Source: UBA7446 sp038143535 (GTDB taxonomy: Bacteria > Bacteroidota > Bacteroidia > Flavobacteriales > Flavobacteriaceae). From it: a stretch of DNA of 64,000 nt. The translations under genes were made by a program, and so were the position numbers. Below are positions 1 through 8,023 of this stretch, one piece after another (within the stretch, counting starts at the first letter, position 1; every line of letters begins with the position of its first letter). Under the pieces are notes generated by a model. It was not told the origin of the DNA and searched no databases. It was given only the letters and a program-made list of their open reading frames with translations. The stretch covers positions 1,178,001-1,242,000 of the forward strand of contig JAYQMD010000001.1 of the NCBI GenBank assembly GCA_038143535.1, in the 5' to 3' direction.

Positions 1-1
1 T

Positions 2-670
2 GAAAAGGACTATACTTTTGCCGCTATGATTCCCTTGCAGGCAAATGCCTCCTTTGATGTATTGGGGCGGTTTAAAACCGTATTGATTGGTGGTGCGCCC
101 ATACCCACTGACCTCCGCAAGCGCATCAGTAAAAAATACAAGCATTGCATTGAGACCTTTGGCATGACAGAAACGCTTACGCATGTGGCCACGCGCGTTG
201 TAAGCGATGTGGCCATGCCCTTTAAAGCAATGCCAGGGATTGGGATTTCCACAGATGAAAATGACTGTTTGGTGCTTGACGTACCTGATGTACCGCTGTC
301 GCCCCTTGTTACACAAGACGTGGTAAGGCTTGAAGGGAGAGACAGCTTTAGGCTTTTAGGTAGACGAGATTGGGTAATCAATTCTGGTGGCATTAAGATT
401 TTTCCAGAGGCTTTAGAGGAAGTCTTGACGCCCTTTATCAAATTTCCATTCTTTTTTACGGCACTTCCTGATGCGAACTTTGGCGAACAACTGGTGTTAC
501 TGGTTGAAGCACCCGCCAATGAAGAAACATCAATGATGGCAATTACCCAGCGACATTTGGGTGCCAACAAACACCACATTCCCAAGCAAGTCATTTGTAT
601 GGATGCTTTTATGCATGCGCGCTCGGGCAAACTGGACCGAAAGGCTACAATTAAGAGTCTAAATATGTAA
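2..670 (+). CDS. menE: O-succinylbenzoate-CoA ligase-like AMP-binding enzyme, 3' part
   Basis: The reading frame is open from base 2, so the 5' part lies outside the window; about 222 C-terminal residues remain. They carry late motifs of the ANL adenylate-forming family: VLIGGAPIP, the FGMTET motif that holds the adenylate, the hinge region GRRDWVINSGGIKIFPE, and a C-terminal SGKLDRKAT with the usual catalytic lysine. Short length, the GGAPIP spacing and the IKIFPE hinge resemble MenE, which makes o-succinylbenzoyl-CoA in menaquinone synthesis. Menaquinone would also be the quinone served by the NQR complex encoded later in the window. Family membership is clear; the MenE call is an inference, since the substrate pocket lies mostly upstream. 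Another acyl-CoA ligase cannot be excluded. Confidence 0.75.
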   Translation, partial: EKDYTFAAMIPLQANASFDVLGRFKTVLIGGAPIPTDLRKRISKKYKHCIETFGMTETLTHVATRVVSDVAMPFKAMPGIGISTDENDCLVLDVPDVPLSPLVTQDVVRLEGRDSFRLLGRRDWVINSGGIKIFPEALEEVLTPFIKFPFFFTALPDANFGEQLVLLVEAPANEETSMMAITQRHLGANKHHIPKQVICMDAFMHARSGKLDRKATIKSLNM

Positions 671-862
671 CCCTGTTAGTTTTGACACTGCGCTTATACA
701 ACCATTTCATTAACTTGTCCTTAACATAAAAAAAGCTCAGTAAAATAGTAACTAAATTTTTATGCGAAATCGTCAAAAATTAGCTTTTATAAGATTTTTG
801 CAGCATAATAGGACGCTAATGCTTTGGGGATATTAATTAAAAATCATTAGTCCATGTATCAT

Positions 863-888
863 AACCCCGCCACTTTGGCGGGGTTTTT
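863..888 (+). terminator. Rho-independent terminator
   Basis: Perfect stem CCCCGCC / GGCGGGG with a five-base loop, extended by AA/TT pairs and followed by a T run. It closes the transcript of the menE-like gene about 190 bases after its stop. The interval 671-862 holds nothing else recognisable. The T run leads directly into a promoter-like element for the next gene. Confidence 0.85.
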
Positions 889-890
889 GT

Positions 891-898
891 TATTTTTG
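891..898 (+). promoter_or_regulatory. -7 promoter element TATTTTTG
   Basis: Exact match to the Bacteroidota -7 consensus TAnnTTTG, three bases after the terminator. Only five bases separate it from the GTG start of the S8 protease gene, so transcription would begin at or next to the start codon. A TTTG at 874-877 is present but too close to be a normal -33 element. The T-rich setting makes a chance match possible. Confidence 0.45.
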
Positions 899-903
899 GC
901 CAT

Positions 904-2913
904 GTGAAAAAGAAAATCTTGTTATTGATAGGGTTGTTGCTGGTGGTTTCCTGTGTTACTTCTACATCGGTAAACGACAATACAAAAGCGCAAGACGACA
1001 AGGCCCTACAAAAGCAAGCATTAAAGGAGCGTATTCAACGCAGGATGGCGGCGCAAAACCGCATCATTGACAGCCTTATCAGGGTCAAAGACCCCAGACT
1101 AAAAAAAGATAAAGACGGAAACTTCATCAGACCCAATGGTATTTCACCAAGCGGCAAACCACTTTATTACGAATTCTATCACGGACGCTCACACCGAAAA
1201 GCCATCAAAGCGGATGTCGTGGGAACAGGAGGTCGCGCAGGCTATAACCTCAATGGTGCTGGGATACATATCGGAGTTTGGGATGCAGGGCATATTTTTG
1301 CAGCACATGATGAGTTTACGGGGGGGGCATACGCTTTGGGGCCAAGCTTAAGCATTGAAATTTCAGACGCAGACGAAGCAGATATTTGGAATAGCCACCC
1401 TACTTCAGTAACCTCCATAATGGTGGCTAAGGGACTTTTTCATCAGGACAACTACGACATGACAGGCATAGCGCCTGGGGCAGCCAAAATATACAGCTAT
1501 GACTGGGACAATGACCTGTTTGAAATTCTTGAGCAATTGCAATTACGTGCAAATCCAGACTTCATTTTATCTAATCACTCATATGGGTATCCCCTAGTGG
1601 ATGACACTAATGAAATTATTCCAAATCAATACATTGGCGATTACAGCGACTGGAGTGCTCTGTTGGATGAAATCGCTTACCTCTACCCCACTTATTTACA
1701 CGTCTTGGCTGCGGGTAACGATGGGCGTGAATCCTACCCCGAGCAGCAAGTAACAGGGTTGGATCAACTAACAGGTTCCACGACGGCTAAAAACGTATTA
1801 ACTGTTGGGAGTTTTTCCATGAACGACACGGGGACAAGTAAAGGGGCAACGGATTTTAGCAGTGCAGGGCCTACTAACGATTTTCGCATCAAACCCGAAG
1901 TTTGCGGCCCAGGTGAAAACCTAGGAGTTGCTTCTTGGGCTGGAGATGAACCATCAGCTACAGATCGATACCATGCAAGTAGCGGTACTTCGTTTGCATC
2001 ACCAGCTGTTGCAGGAGGTGTGGCCCTATTACAACAATTACATAAAAGAATTTTTAATTCCTACATGGACGGTGCAGCCGTCAAGGCATTGCTTTGCCAC
2101 ACAGCAGATGATATTTCCAACTGGGAGGGTCAAGACCTCACGGGACCAGATGTAAAAACAGGCTACGGCGCAGTCAATTTAGAAAAAGCAGCACAACTTA
2201 TTGAGAAAGACAAAAAAGAAACGCTCACCATTCATAGCTTTGAACTAGACCAAGGCGAGACAGAAACCCTGTATTTTCAAACTACAGCTGTTGGGGAGTT
2301 ATTGACAGCAACACTTAGTTGGTATGACCCGCCAGCATTATTTAACACAACTAATGCACTTGTTAACGATCTTGACCTTCGCATTACTCAAAAAAATAAA
2401 ACTTATTTACCCTGGGCGTTACCAACAAATGTGCAACAGCCTGTGGCCGTTTTAGGTGATAACACAAGGGACAACTTAGAAAAAGTAGTAGTGTCAGAAG
2501 CGTTAGGGGGGCGCTATAAAATTACCATATCGCACAAGGGTAAATTAAGGCGCTATAACAAAAATGGTGAATATGAAAACAGTAAACAAAAAGGGGCTTT
2601 AATTGTTACTGGGCCAGGTATTTTTTCAAAATCAGAAGAAGAGTTAAATAAGTTTTCTTTAATAAATAACTTTTTAGTGGCCCCTATTCCAGCTATTGAC
2701 AATTTTACGGTCAGTGCGCTAAGCAATAACATTACTTTTAAAAACTTAAAAATTTTTAGCATTTACGGAAAAGAAATATTTATTGTAGAAAAAAATAAAT
2801 TTTCGTTAGCTAGTACCAGTGTTGATGTTTCAGAGTTTGCTAATGGTACCTATATTTTAGGAATTGAAACAGAATTAGGATACGTTTTTAAACAAATATT
2901 TATTAAGACTTAA
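904..2913 (+). CDS. Exported subtilisin-like (S8) serine protease with T9SS sorting domain
   Basis: A 669-residue protease. The catalytic triad is visible: Asp127 in GVWDAGH, His165 in NSHPTSVTS and Ser363 in SSGTSFASPAVAGG, with oxyanion Asn272 in AAGNDG. A beta-rich region follows the catalytic domain, and the last 80 or so residues (from VAPIPAIDNF to the end, with FSIYGKEIF and FANGTYILGI) look like a type A T9SS C-terminal sorting domain. The N-terminus has a lipobox, LVVSC with Cys17, so it may be lipidated as well. GTG at 904 is chosen because the ATG at 902 is followed at once by a stop and the next in-frame ATG would lose the signal peptide. The 3' end from about 2640 is visibly more AT-rich than the rest. 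Together with SusCD and the M43 protease it suggests extracellular protein breakdown. Confidence 0.9.
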   Translation: MKKKILLLIGLLLVVSCVTSTSVNDNTKAQDDKALQKQALKERIQRRMAAQNRIIDSLIRVKDPRLKKDKDGNFIRPNGISPSGKPLYYEFYHGRSHRKAIKADVVGTGGRAGYNLNGAGIHIGVWDAGHIFAAHDEFTGGAYALGPSLSIEISDADEADIWNSHPTSVTSIMVAKGLFHQDNYDMTGIAPGAAKIYSYDWDNDLFEILEQLQLRANPDFILSNHSYGYPLVDDTNEIIPNQYIGDYSDWSALLDEIAYLYPTYLHVLAAGNDGRESYPEQQVTGLDQLTGSTTAKNVLTVGSFSMNDTGTSKGATDFSSAGPTNDFRIKPEVCGPGENLGVASWAGDEPSATDRYHASSGTSFASPAVAGGVALLQQLHKRIFNSYMDGAAVKALLCHTADDISNWEGQDLTGPDVKTGYGAVNLEKAAQLIEKDKKETLTIHSFELDQGETETLYFQTTAVGELLTATLSWYDPPALFNTTNALVNDLDLRITQKNKTYLPWALPTNVQQPVAVLGDNTRDNLEKVVVSEALGGRYKITISHKGKLRRYNKNGEYENSKQKGALIVTGPGIFSKSEEELNKFSLINNFLVAPIPAIDNFTVSALSNNITFKNLKIFSIYGKEIFIVEKNKFSLASTSVDVSEFANGTYILGIETELGYVFKQIFIKT

Positions 2914-2977
2914 TGGTCAAATTTTAAAGGATAATTTATAATTGTTTTAGGGCAAATCGTATTTTAAGCTTTAAATG

Positions 2978-3009
2978 TTTGTGTATTTAACAATTAATTA
3001 ACATCTTTG
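2978..3009 (+). promoter_or_regulatory. Probable susC promoter
   Basis: TTTG at 2978-2981, a 20-base spacer, then CATCTTTG at 3002-3009, one base off the TAnnTTTG consensus. It ends 24 bases before the chosen ATG of the SusC gene. The fit supports that start over a TTG at 3007, which lies inside the element. Confidence 0.5.
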
Positions 3010-3033
3010 ACTTTACTAACATACAATTTAATT

Positions 3034-6000
3034 ATGAAAACTAAATTTATCACGTTTTTAACATTATCTTTTTTGATGGTGTTTCAGGCTGTTTTAGCCC
3101 AACAAGTTGTTCAAGGTACGGTCACAGACCAAAATGGTCAGCCCATACCTGGTGCCACAATTGTTGTTAAGGGAACTTCAACAGCTACTTCTGCTGATTT
3201 TGATGGAAATTATGCAATATCTGCTGCTAACGGGGATGTGCTCGTTGCTAGCTATGTAGGGTTTACTGCATCAGAAGCCGCTGTTAGCGGTTTAACATTA
3301 AACTTCACTTTATCAAGTTCAACTGAACTAGATGAGGTGATTGTAACTGGTTTTGGTGAAGTATCCAAGACAACCTTTGCTGGATCTGCCAAAACAGTTA
3401 CCGGTGAGGTATTGCAGCAAAAATCATACACAAACGTATCACAAGCCTTGGCTGGTGAAGCACCGGGTGTTGCTGTATTTAATACTTCTGGTCAACCTGG
3501 TACTTCCTCTACAATAAGAATTAGAGGTTTCGGATCTGTTAATGGATCTAGGACTCCACTATTGATTGTGGATAACGCTCCATTTTCAGGCAGTTATAAC
3601 GACATCAATCCAAATGATATAAAGTCAGTTACGGTGTTAAAAGACGCTTCTGCAACTACTCCTTATGGTGCAAGAGGTGCAAACGGAGTAATAGTGATTA
3701 CTACTAAAAGGGGTAGTGATTCATCCAAGTCAGGATTAAGCGTTGAGCTCAAAACGGGTACAAACTACCAAGGTATTGATCGTTACGAGACTTTAAAAAG
3801 TCCAGAAGAATACATTGGAATTTCTTGGGAAGCAGCATACCAAAGAGGCATGTTGCAAAATAATGGAGATACTGCTGCTGCGATTGCCTATGCAAATGAC
3901 AATTTGTTTGAATCAACTACAAATGATGATTTTACTGATATTTCACAGGTATATAACATGTGGAATGTAGACTCTGTTTCTGATCTTATAGATCCAAATA
4001 CAGCTAGCGTGCGACCTGGTGTTACAAGAAGATATTCGCCAGAGAATTGGGAAAATGAATCTATTCAAGCGGCTGAGAGAAATGAAGCACTTGTCACATT
4101 TTCTAACTCTGGAAATAATTCTTCAGTTTATACTTCATTTGGTTTTATTGATGACAAGGGATATGCGATCAACACTGATTACCAACGTTTAAATGGTAGA
4201 ATAGCTATTACACAGAAATTTGCTGATAAAATATCTTTAAATTCTACGTTAAATTACACACAAAGTGAGTCAAATAACAATGGAACTGGATCATCTTCTT
4301 CAAGCCAGTTTTGGTGGTTAGACAATATTCCATCAATTTATCCACTCTTTCAGCGAGACGCTTCAGGTAACAAAATCCCTGATCCAATTTACGGTGGTTA
4401 CCTTTATGATTATGGCCTAGAAGATGGCCGTGGTTTTGGTTTTGCTACAAATGGTGTTGCTGACTCCTATAATAATGTTAGCAGGGGTAAAAATAATTCT
4501 GTTAACTTTAATAATAATATAAGCTATCAAATTACAGATGATCTTAAATTGGATCATAATTTGGGATACCAATATTTTATGGGTGAGGGTATAACACTAG
4601 ATGAGCCCTTCTACAGTCCTGCAAAGGGCCAAGGTGGTCAGGTAACACGTTCAAGAAGCGAGACGAAAAACATGACTACAAGAACAACATTAAAGTATGA
4701 TAAGTCATTTGATGATGTCAATGTTTCTGCTTTTGCGTCACACGTTGCAAGAACTTATGACTTTAACTACTTGTATGCTGAAAGAACTAATCTAGTTCTG
4801 CCGCAGGGAACTGATATTGCTAATGGTGTTGTTAATGCACCTGGTGCTGGTTACACGGACGAGTTAAGAGACGAGAGCTATATTTTTAGTACTAATATTG
4901 GAATAAAGGATAAATATTTCATAACTGGTACATATAACAGAGATGCTTCCTCAAGATTTATAAACGAAAAATGGGGAGATTTTTTCGGCTTTGGTTTAGC
5001 ATGGGTTATTTCTGAAGAGGATTATTTCGGTTCTGATATTTTCGACTTTTTGAAAGTAAAAGCAAGTTACGGACAAATTGGAAACTCTGGTGGTGTTGGT
5101 TTATACCCAGGTTATAATTTATATTCCGTCAATAACTTGAACGATAATATATCATTGGCATTTACCACAAAAGGTAACAAAGACTTAACTTGGGAAACTT
5201 CAAACCAATTTAATTTTGGTGTTGAATTCCAAATTGGTGATTTGGTTGATGGAAGTATTGAGGCATATAATAAGCTCACAACAGACATGTTCTTTAATAG
5301 GAGTACTGGTCCATCAGTAGGATATGCTTCTATTACAGTTAATGATGGTGAATTAGTGAATCAAGGTCTAGAATTCGATTTAAATTTCAAACTGATTGAT
5401 GATTCTAAATTCAAGTTAGACTTTGGTATTAATGGTGAATCGTTTAAAAACGAGCTTACTGCTATGCCAATTGATCCAGCAACTGGACTTCAACAAAATT
5501 TAGATATTTCAGGAAGATTTGGTCGTGCTAAGGGTCGTTCTTTATATGAATTTTATATCCCTGTTTACAAAGGTGTTGATTCAGATACTGGAGCAGCTCA
5601 ATGGGAAAGAATATTTAATGATTTAGACAATAGTGGTGATTTTAGCACTGGTGACGAAATAGTTAGATCTCTTGCCCAATACGAATACGACAACCCTGAC
5701 GCAACACTCGTTAGAGATATGACAGATATTTATGCAGATGCTGCAGATCAGTTTACTGGCTATGAAGCTATTCCTGATTTACGTGGTGCATTTAGGATTA
5801 ATGCTACTTACGGAGACTTCAGCTTAACAGCTCAATTTAATTATCAAGTTGGTGGTTATGCTTATGATTTTTCATATGCGCAACTAATGGACAACGATTT
5901 CCTTGGTGTAAACAACTTCCACACAGATATAAGAAATCGTTGGAAAAACCCTGGAGATATAACAGATATTCCACGTCAAGATGGTAGATTTCAACTTGAT

Positions 6001-6261
6001 CAAGCTGGAACTTCTACAAGATTCTTAACAGAAGCTGACTATTTAGCTTTGAATAACATTCGAATTGGTTATAAAATACCAAAAAGTACCACTGATTTTA
6101 TTGGCATAGAAACAGCTAATATTTATGTAACTGGTGATAACCTTTGGTTAAGCTCAAAAAGAAAAGGATTTAACCCAGCTACGGCTGTTGTTGGTACTTC
6201 AGACTGGTACCGATATAATCCACTTTCAACATTAGTCTTTGGACTTAAACTAACACTTTAA
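3034..6261 (+). CDS. SusC/RagA-family TonB-linked outer membrane protein
   Basis: A 1075-residue TonB-dependent transporter. After the signal peptide (MKTKFITFLTLSFLMVFQ to the AQQ cleavage region) comes a carboxypeptidase-regulatory-like domain (VQGTVTDQNGQPIPGATIVV), then the TonB-box-like DEVIVTGFGE, a plug domain with IRGFGSVNGSRTPLLIVDN and YGARGANGVIVITTKRG, and a long beta-barrel ending in a short aromatic strand. The family forms the barrel under a SusD lid and imports glycans or peptides in a TonB-driven step. The ATG at 3034 is preferred because the upstream TTG would add nine residues before the signal peptide. SusD follows after 8 bases. No carbohydrate-active enzyme is nearby; proteases flank the pair, so peptide uptake, as by RagAB of Porphyromonas, is a reasonable guess. 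Confidence 0.95.
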   Translation: MKTKFITFLTLSFLMVFQAVLAQQVVQGTVTDQNGQPIPGATIVVKGTSTATSADFDGNYAISAANGDVLVASYVGFTASEAAVSGLTLNFTLSSSTELDEVIVTGFGEVSKTTFAGSAKTVTGEVLQQKSYTNVSQALAGEAPGVAVFNTSGQPGTSSTIRIRGFGSVNGSRTPLLIVDNAPFSGSYNDINPNDIKSVTVLKDASATTPYGARGANGVIVITTKRGSDSSKSGLSVELKTGTNYQGIDRYETLKSPEEYIGISWEAAYQRGMLQNNGDTAAAIAYANDNLFESTTNDDFTDISQVYNMWNVDSVSDLIDPNTASVRPGVTRRYSPENWENESIQAAERNEALVTFSNSGNNSSVYTSFGFIDDKGYAINTDYQRLNGRIAITQKFADKISLNSTLNYTQSESNNNGTGSSSSSQFWWLDNIPSIYPLFQRDASGNKIPDPIYGGYLYDYGLEDGRGFGFATNGVADSYNNVSRGKNNSVNFNNNISYQITDDLKLDHNLGYQYFMGEGITLDEPFYSPAKGQGGQVTRSRSETKNMTTRTTLKYDKSFDDVNVSAFASHVARTYDFNYLYAERTNLVLPQGTDIANGVVNAPGAGYTDELRDESYIFSTNIGIKDKYFITGTYNRDASSRFINEKWGDFFGFGLAWVISEEDYFGSDIFDFLKVKASYGQIGNSGGVGLYPGYNLYSVNNLNDNISLAFTTKGNKDLTWETSNQFNFGVEFQIGDLVDGSIEAYNKLTTDMFFNRSTGPSVGYASITVNDGELVNQGLEFDLNFKLIDDSKFKLDFGINGESFKNELTAMPIDPATGLQQNLDISGRFGRAKGRSLYEFYIPVYKGVDSDTGAAQWERIFNDLDNSGDFSTGDEIVRSLAQYEYDNPDATLVRDMTDIYADAADQFTGYEAIPDLRGAFRINATYGDFSLTAQFNYQVGGYAYDFSYAQLMDNDFLGVNNFHTDIRNRWKNPGDITDIPRQDGRFQLDQAGTSTRFLTEADYLALNNIRIGYKIPKSTTDFIGIETANIYVTGDNLWLSSKRKGFNPATAVVGTSDWYRYNPLSTLVFGLKLTL

Positions 6262-6269
6262 TATAAATT

Positions 6270-7796
6270 ATGAAACTTAATAAATTAATATACGTACTAT
6301 CCATTCTTTTCATTACAATCTCATGTGATGAGGAATTTTTGGAAACCTACCCTACTGATAGTTTATCCCAAGAACAAGTAGGTGAAGCTCTAGCTGTAAA
6401 TCCAGCTGCCGCAGAAGGTACACTGTTTGGAATATATGAGCAGTTTTATCGTCTTGGTAGTGGTGGTGGTCAAGGTCAAGAAGATTTTGGTTTAAAGATT
6501 ATTGACATAAACACTGATATTTTATCAGGAGACATGGCCCACACTGGAAAAAGTTATAATCGACAAGCATCAATTTCAGAACTTACAGAAACGGTAAGTC
6601 CTGATAACAGATTTAATTACATGCACTGGAGAATGCTTTATCGATTGATAAATCTTTCTAACCTAGTAATTGATGGTCTTGGTGGTGCTGATGCTACAGG
6701 TGTCCTTGGTGATTTGGATACAGATGGAAAAAGACAGACAATGGGGCAGGCGTTAGGAGCGAGAGCTTACGCATACTACTTGCTTTGTCACCTTTATGTT
6801 GATGATATTTCAGATACATCTAAGGAAGTTTTACCCCTCTATACAAGTGCCGATCAGTCTGAGCTAGGAAAAAGTAGTCTTAGTTCTGTAATGAATTTAG
6901 TTATTTCTGACCTTACAGAAGCCGAAACGTTATTAGACGGCTTTGTTAGAAAAACTAAAATTGAAATCAATCAAGATCTGGTGCGTGCATTTTTAGCTTA
7001 TGCATATGGAGCTCTTAACGATTGGGGTAAATGCGAAGAATATGCAGCAAAAGTTGTAGGTGCAGGATACCCAATTATGACAAATGATGAAGTATTAGGT
7101 GGCTTTAATAGAGTTAATGATCACCCTGGGATAATGTGGGGAATTGATATTACTACTAGTCAAGAATTGGCATCTTTATTTACATGGTGGGGATTCATGG
7201 ATGTATACAGCTACGCATATGCTGCCGTTGGTAATAGAAAATCAATTGATAGAGGTCTCTACGATCAAATACGAGCAGATGATATTCGTCTTGATCAGTT
7301 CCCATTTGCAATATATGGAGATTCGTGGTTAGTTCCTGCTGGTAAATTCTACTATGAGGGAATTCCTGAAAGTTGGGTAGGAGATATTGGAAAAAGATTC
7401 TCTGGACCTCAGGTAAATGTTACTTCTGATGCCCATTATATGAGAATTGCTGAAATGTATCTATTACATGCAGAAGCATCTTATGAAAACGGGAAAGAAG
7501 AACAAGCAAAACAAAGCTTAAAAGCTGTTGCTGATCTTAGAATCGAAGATACATCTTACATTGACGCGCTTTCTGGAGCTGATCTTAAAAATGAAATTGA
7601 TGTTCAGACCCGAATAGAGTTTTTTGCTGAAGGTAAATCGTATTTCTTGATGAAACGCCAAAGAAAAACAATTACAAGAGGCTCTAACTGGCTGGATTTC
7701 ACTGGTGAATCATTTAACCATAATGATGACAAATTAACATTTGAAATCCCGGAAAATGAAATATTGTTTAATCCTAATATTTCAGGTCAAAACTAA
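6270..7796 (+). CDS. SusD/RagB-family surface lipoprotein
   Basis: A 508-residue partner of the preceding SusC. A lipoprotein signal ends at Cys19 (FITISCDEEF). The N-terminal SusD-type start (ETYPTDSLSQEQV), the TPR-like helical region (GQALGARAYAYYLLCHLY) and the C-terminal RagB/SusD segment (YMRIAEMYLLHAEASYENG, then RIEFFAEGKSYFLMKRQ) are all recognisable. It would act as the substrate-binding lid on the outer face of SusC. Eight bases separate the two genes and a strong terminator follows, so they form one operon. Specificity cannot be read from sequence. Confidence 0.94.
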   Translation: MKLNKLIYVLSILFITISCDEEFLETYPTDSLSQEQVGEALAVNPAAAEGTLFGIYEQFYRLGSGGGQGQEDFGLKIIDINTDILSGDMAHTGKSYNRQASISELTETVSPDNRFNYMHWRMLYRLINLSNLVIDGLGGADATGVLGDLDTDGKRQTMGQALGARAYAYYLLCHLYVDDISDTSKEVLPLYTSADQSELGKSSLSSVMNLVISDLTEAETLLDGFVRKTKIEINQDLVRAFLAYAYGALNDWGKCEEYAAKVVGAGYPIMTNDEVLGGFNRVNDHPGIMWGIDITTSQELASLFTWWGFMDVYSYAYAAVGNRKSIDRGLYDQIRADDIRLDQFPFAIYGDSWLVPAGKFYYEGIPESWVGDIGKRFSGPQVNVTSDAHYMRIAEMYLLHAEASYENGKEEQAKQSLKAVADLRIEDTSYIDALSGADLKNEIDVQTRIEFFAEGKSYFLMKRQRKTITRGSNWLDFTGESFNHNDDKLTFEIPENEILFNPNISGQN

Positions 7797-7817
7797 TATT
7801 TTATATATTTTAAATAC

Positions 7818-7842
7818 AACCCCGCTTTTGCGGGGTTTTTTT
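7818..7842 (+). terminator. Rho-independent terminator after susCD
   Basis: Stem AACCCCGC / GCGGGGTT with a TTTT loop and a run of seven Ts. It ends the susC-susD transcript 21 bases after the stop codon, so the M43 protease gene downstream must have its own promoter or depend on read-through. Confidence 0.9.
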
Positions 7843-7882
7843 ATTTAATAAGTTGTAAATTTAAATTACTAAATTGTTTAAT

Positions 7883-8020
7883 ATGAAATACTTAATAATT
7901 TTTTTATTATTAACTCTTTCAACTATTGCACAATCTTTATTTTCGCGTGGATGTGGTAACGAGATAATAAACCCTGAAAATAAACTACAAATTGCTTTAC
8001 TAAAAAATTATAAAATTTAA
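7883..8020 (+). pseudogene. 45-codon remnant resembling the N-terminus of the next protease
   Basis: An open frame from ATG to TAA encodes 45 residues: a signal peptide (MKYLIIFLLLTLSTIAQ) followed by CGNEIINPENKLQIALLKN. This matches the start of the following M43 protease, which reads CGNEVIELENDFQISMMED at the same place after its own signal peptide. It ends three bases before that gene. The simplest reading is a partial duplication, or the surviving 5' end of a second copy, that stops where the propeptide would continue. A functional short secreted peptide is possible but there is no direct evidence for one. Confidence 0.5.
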
Positions 8021-8023
8021 AAA

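Noticed and set aside
10..630. Long open frame on the minus strand opposite the menE-like gene
   Set aside because: It has no recognisable domain and mirrors a clear ANL-family gene on the plus strand; it is an antisense shadow.
3034..7796. Polysaccharide utilisation locus
   Set aside because: SusC and SusD are present but no glycoside hydrolase, lyase, sulfatase or sensor-regulator gene lies nearby.
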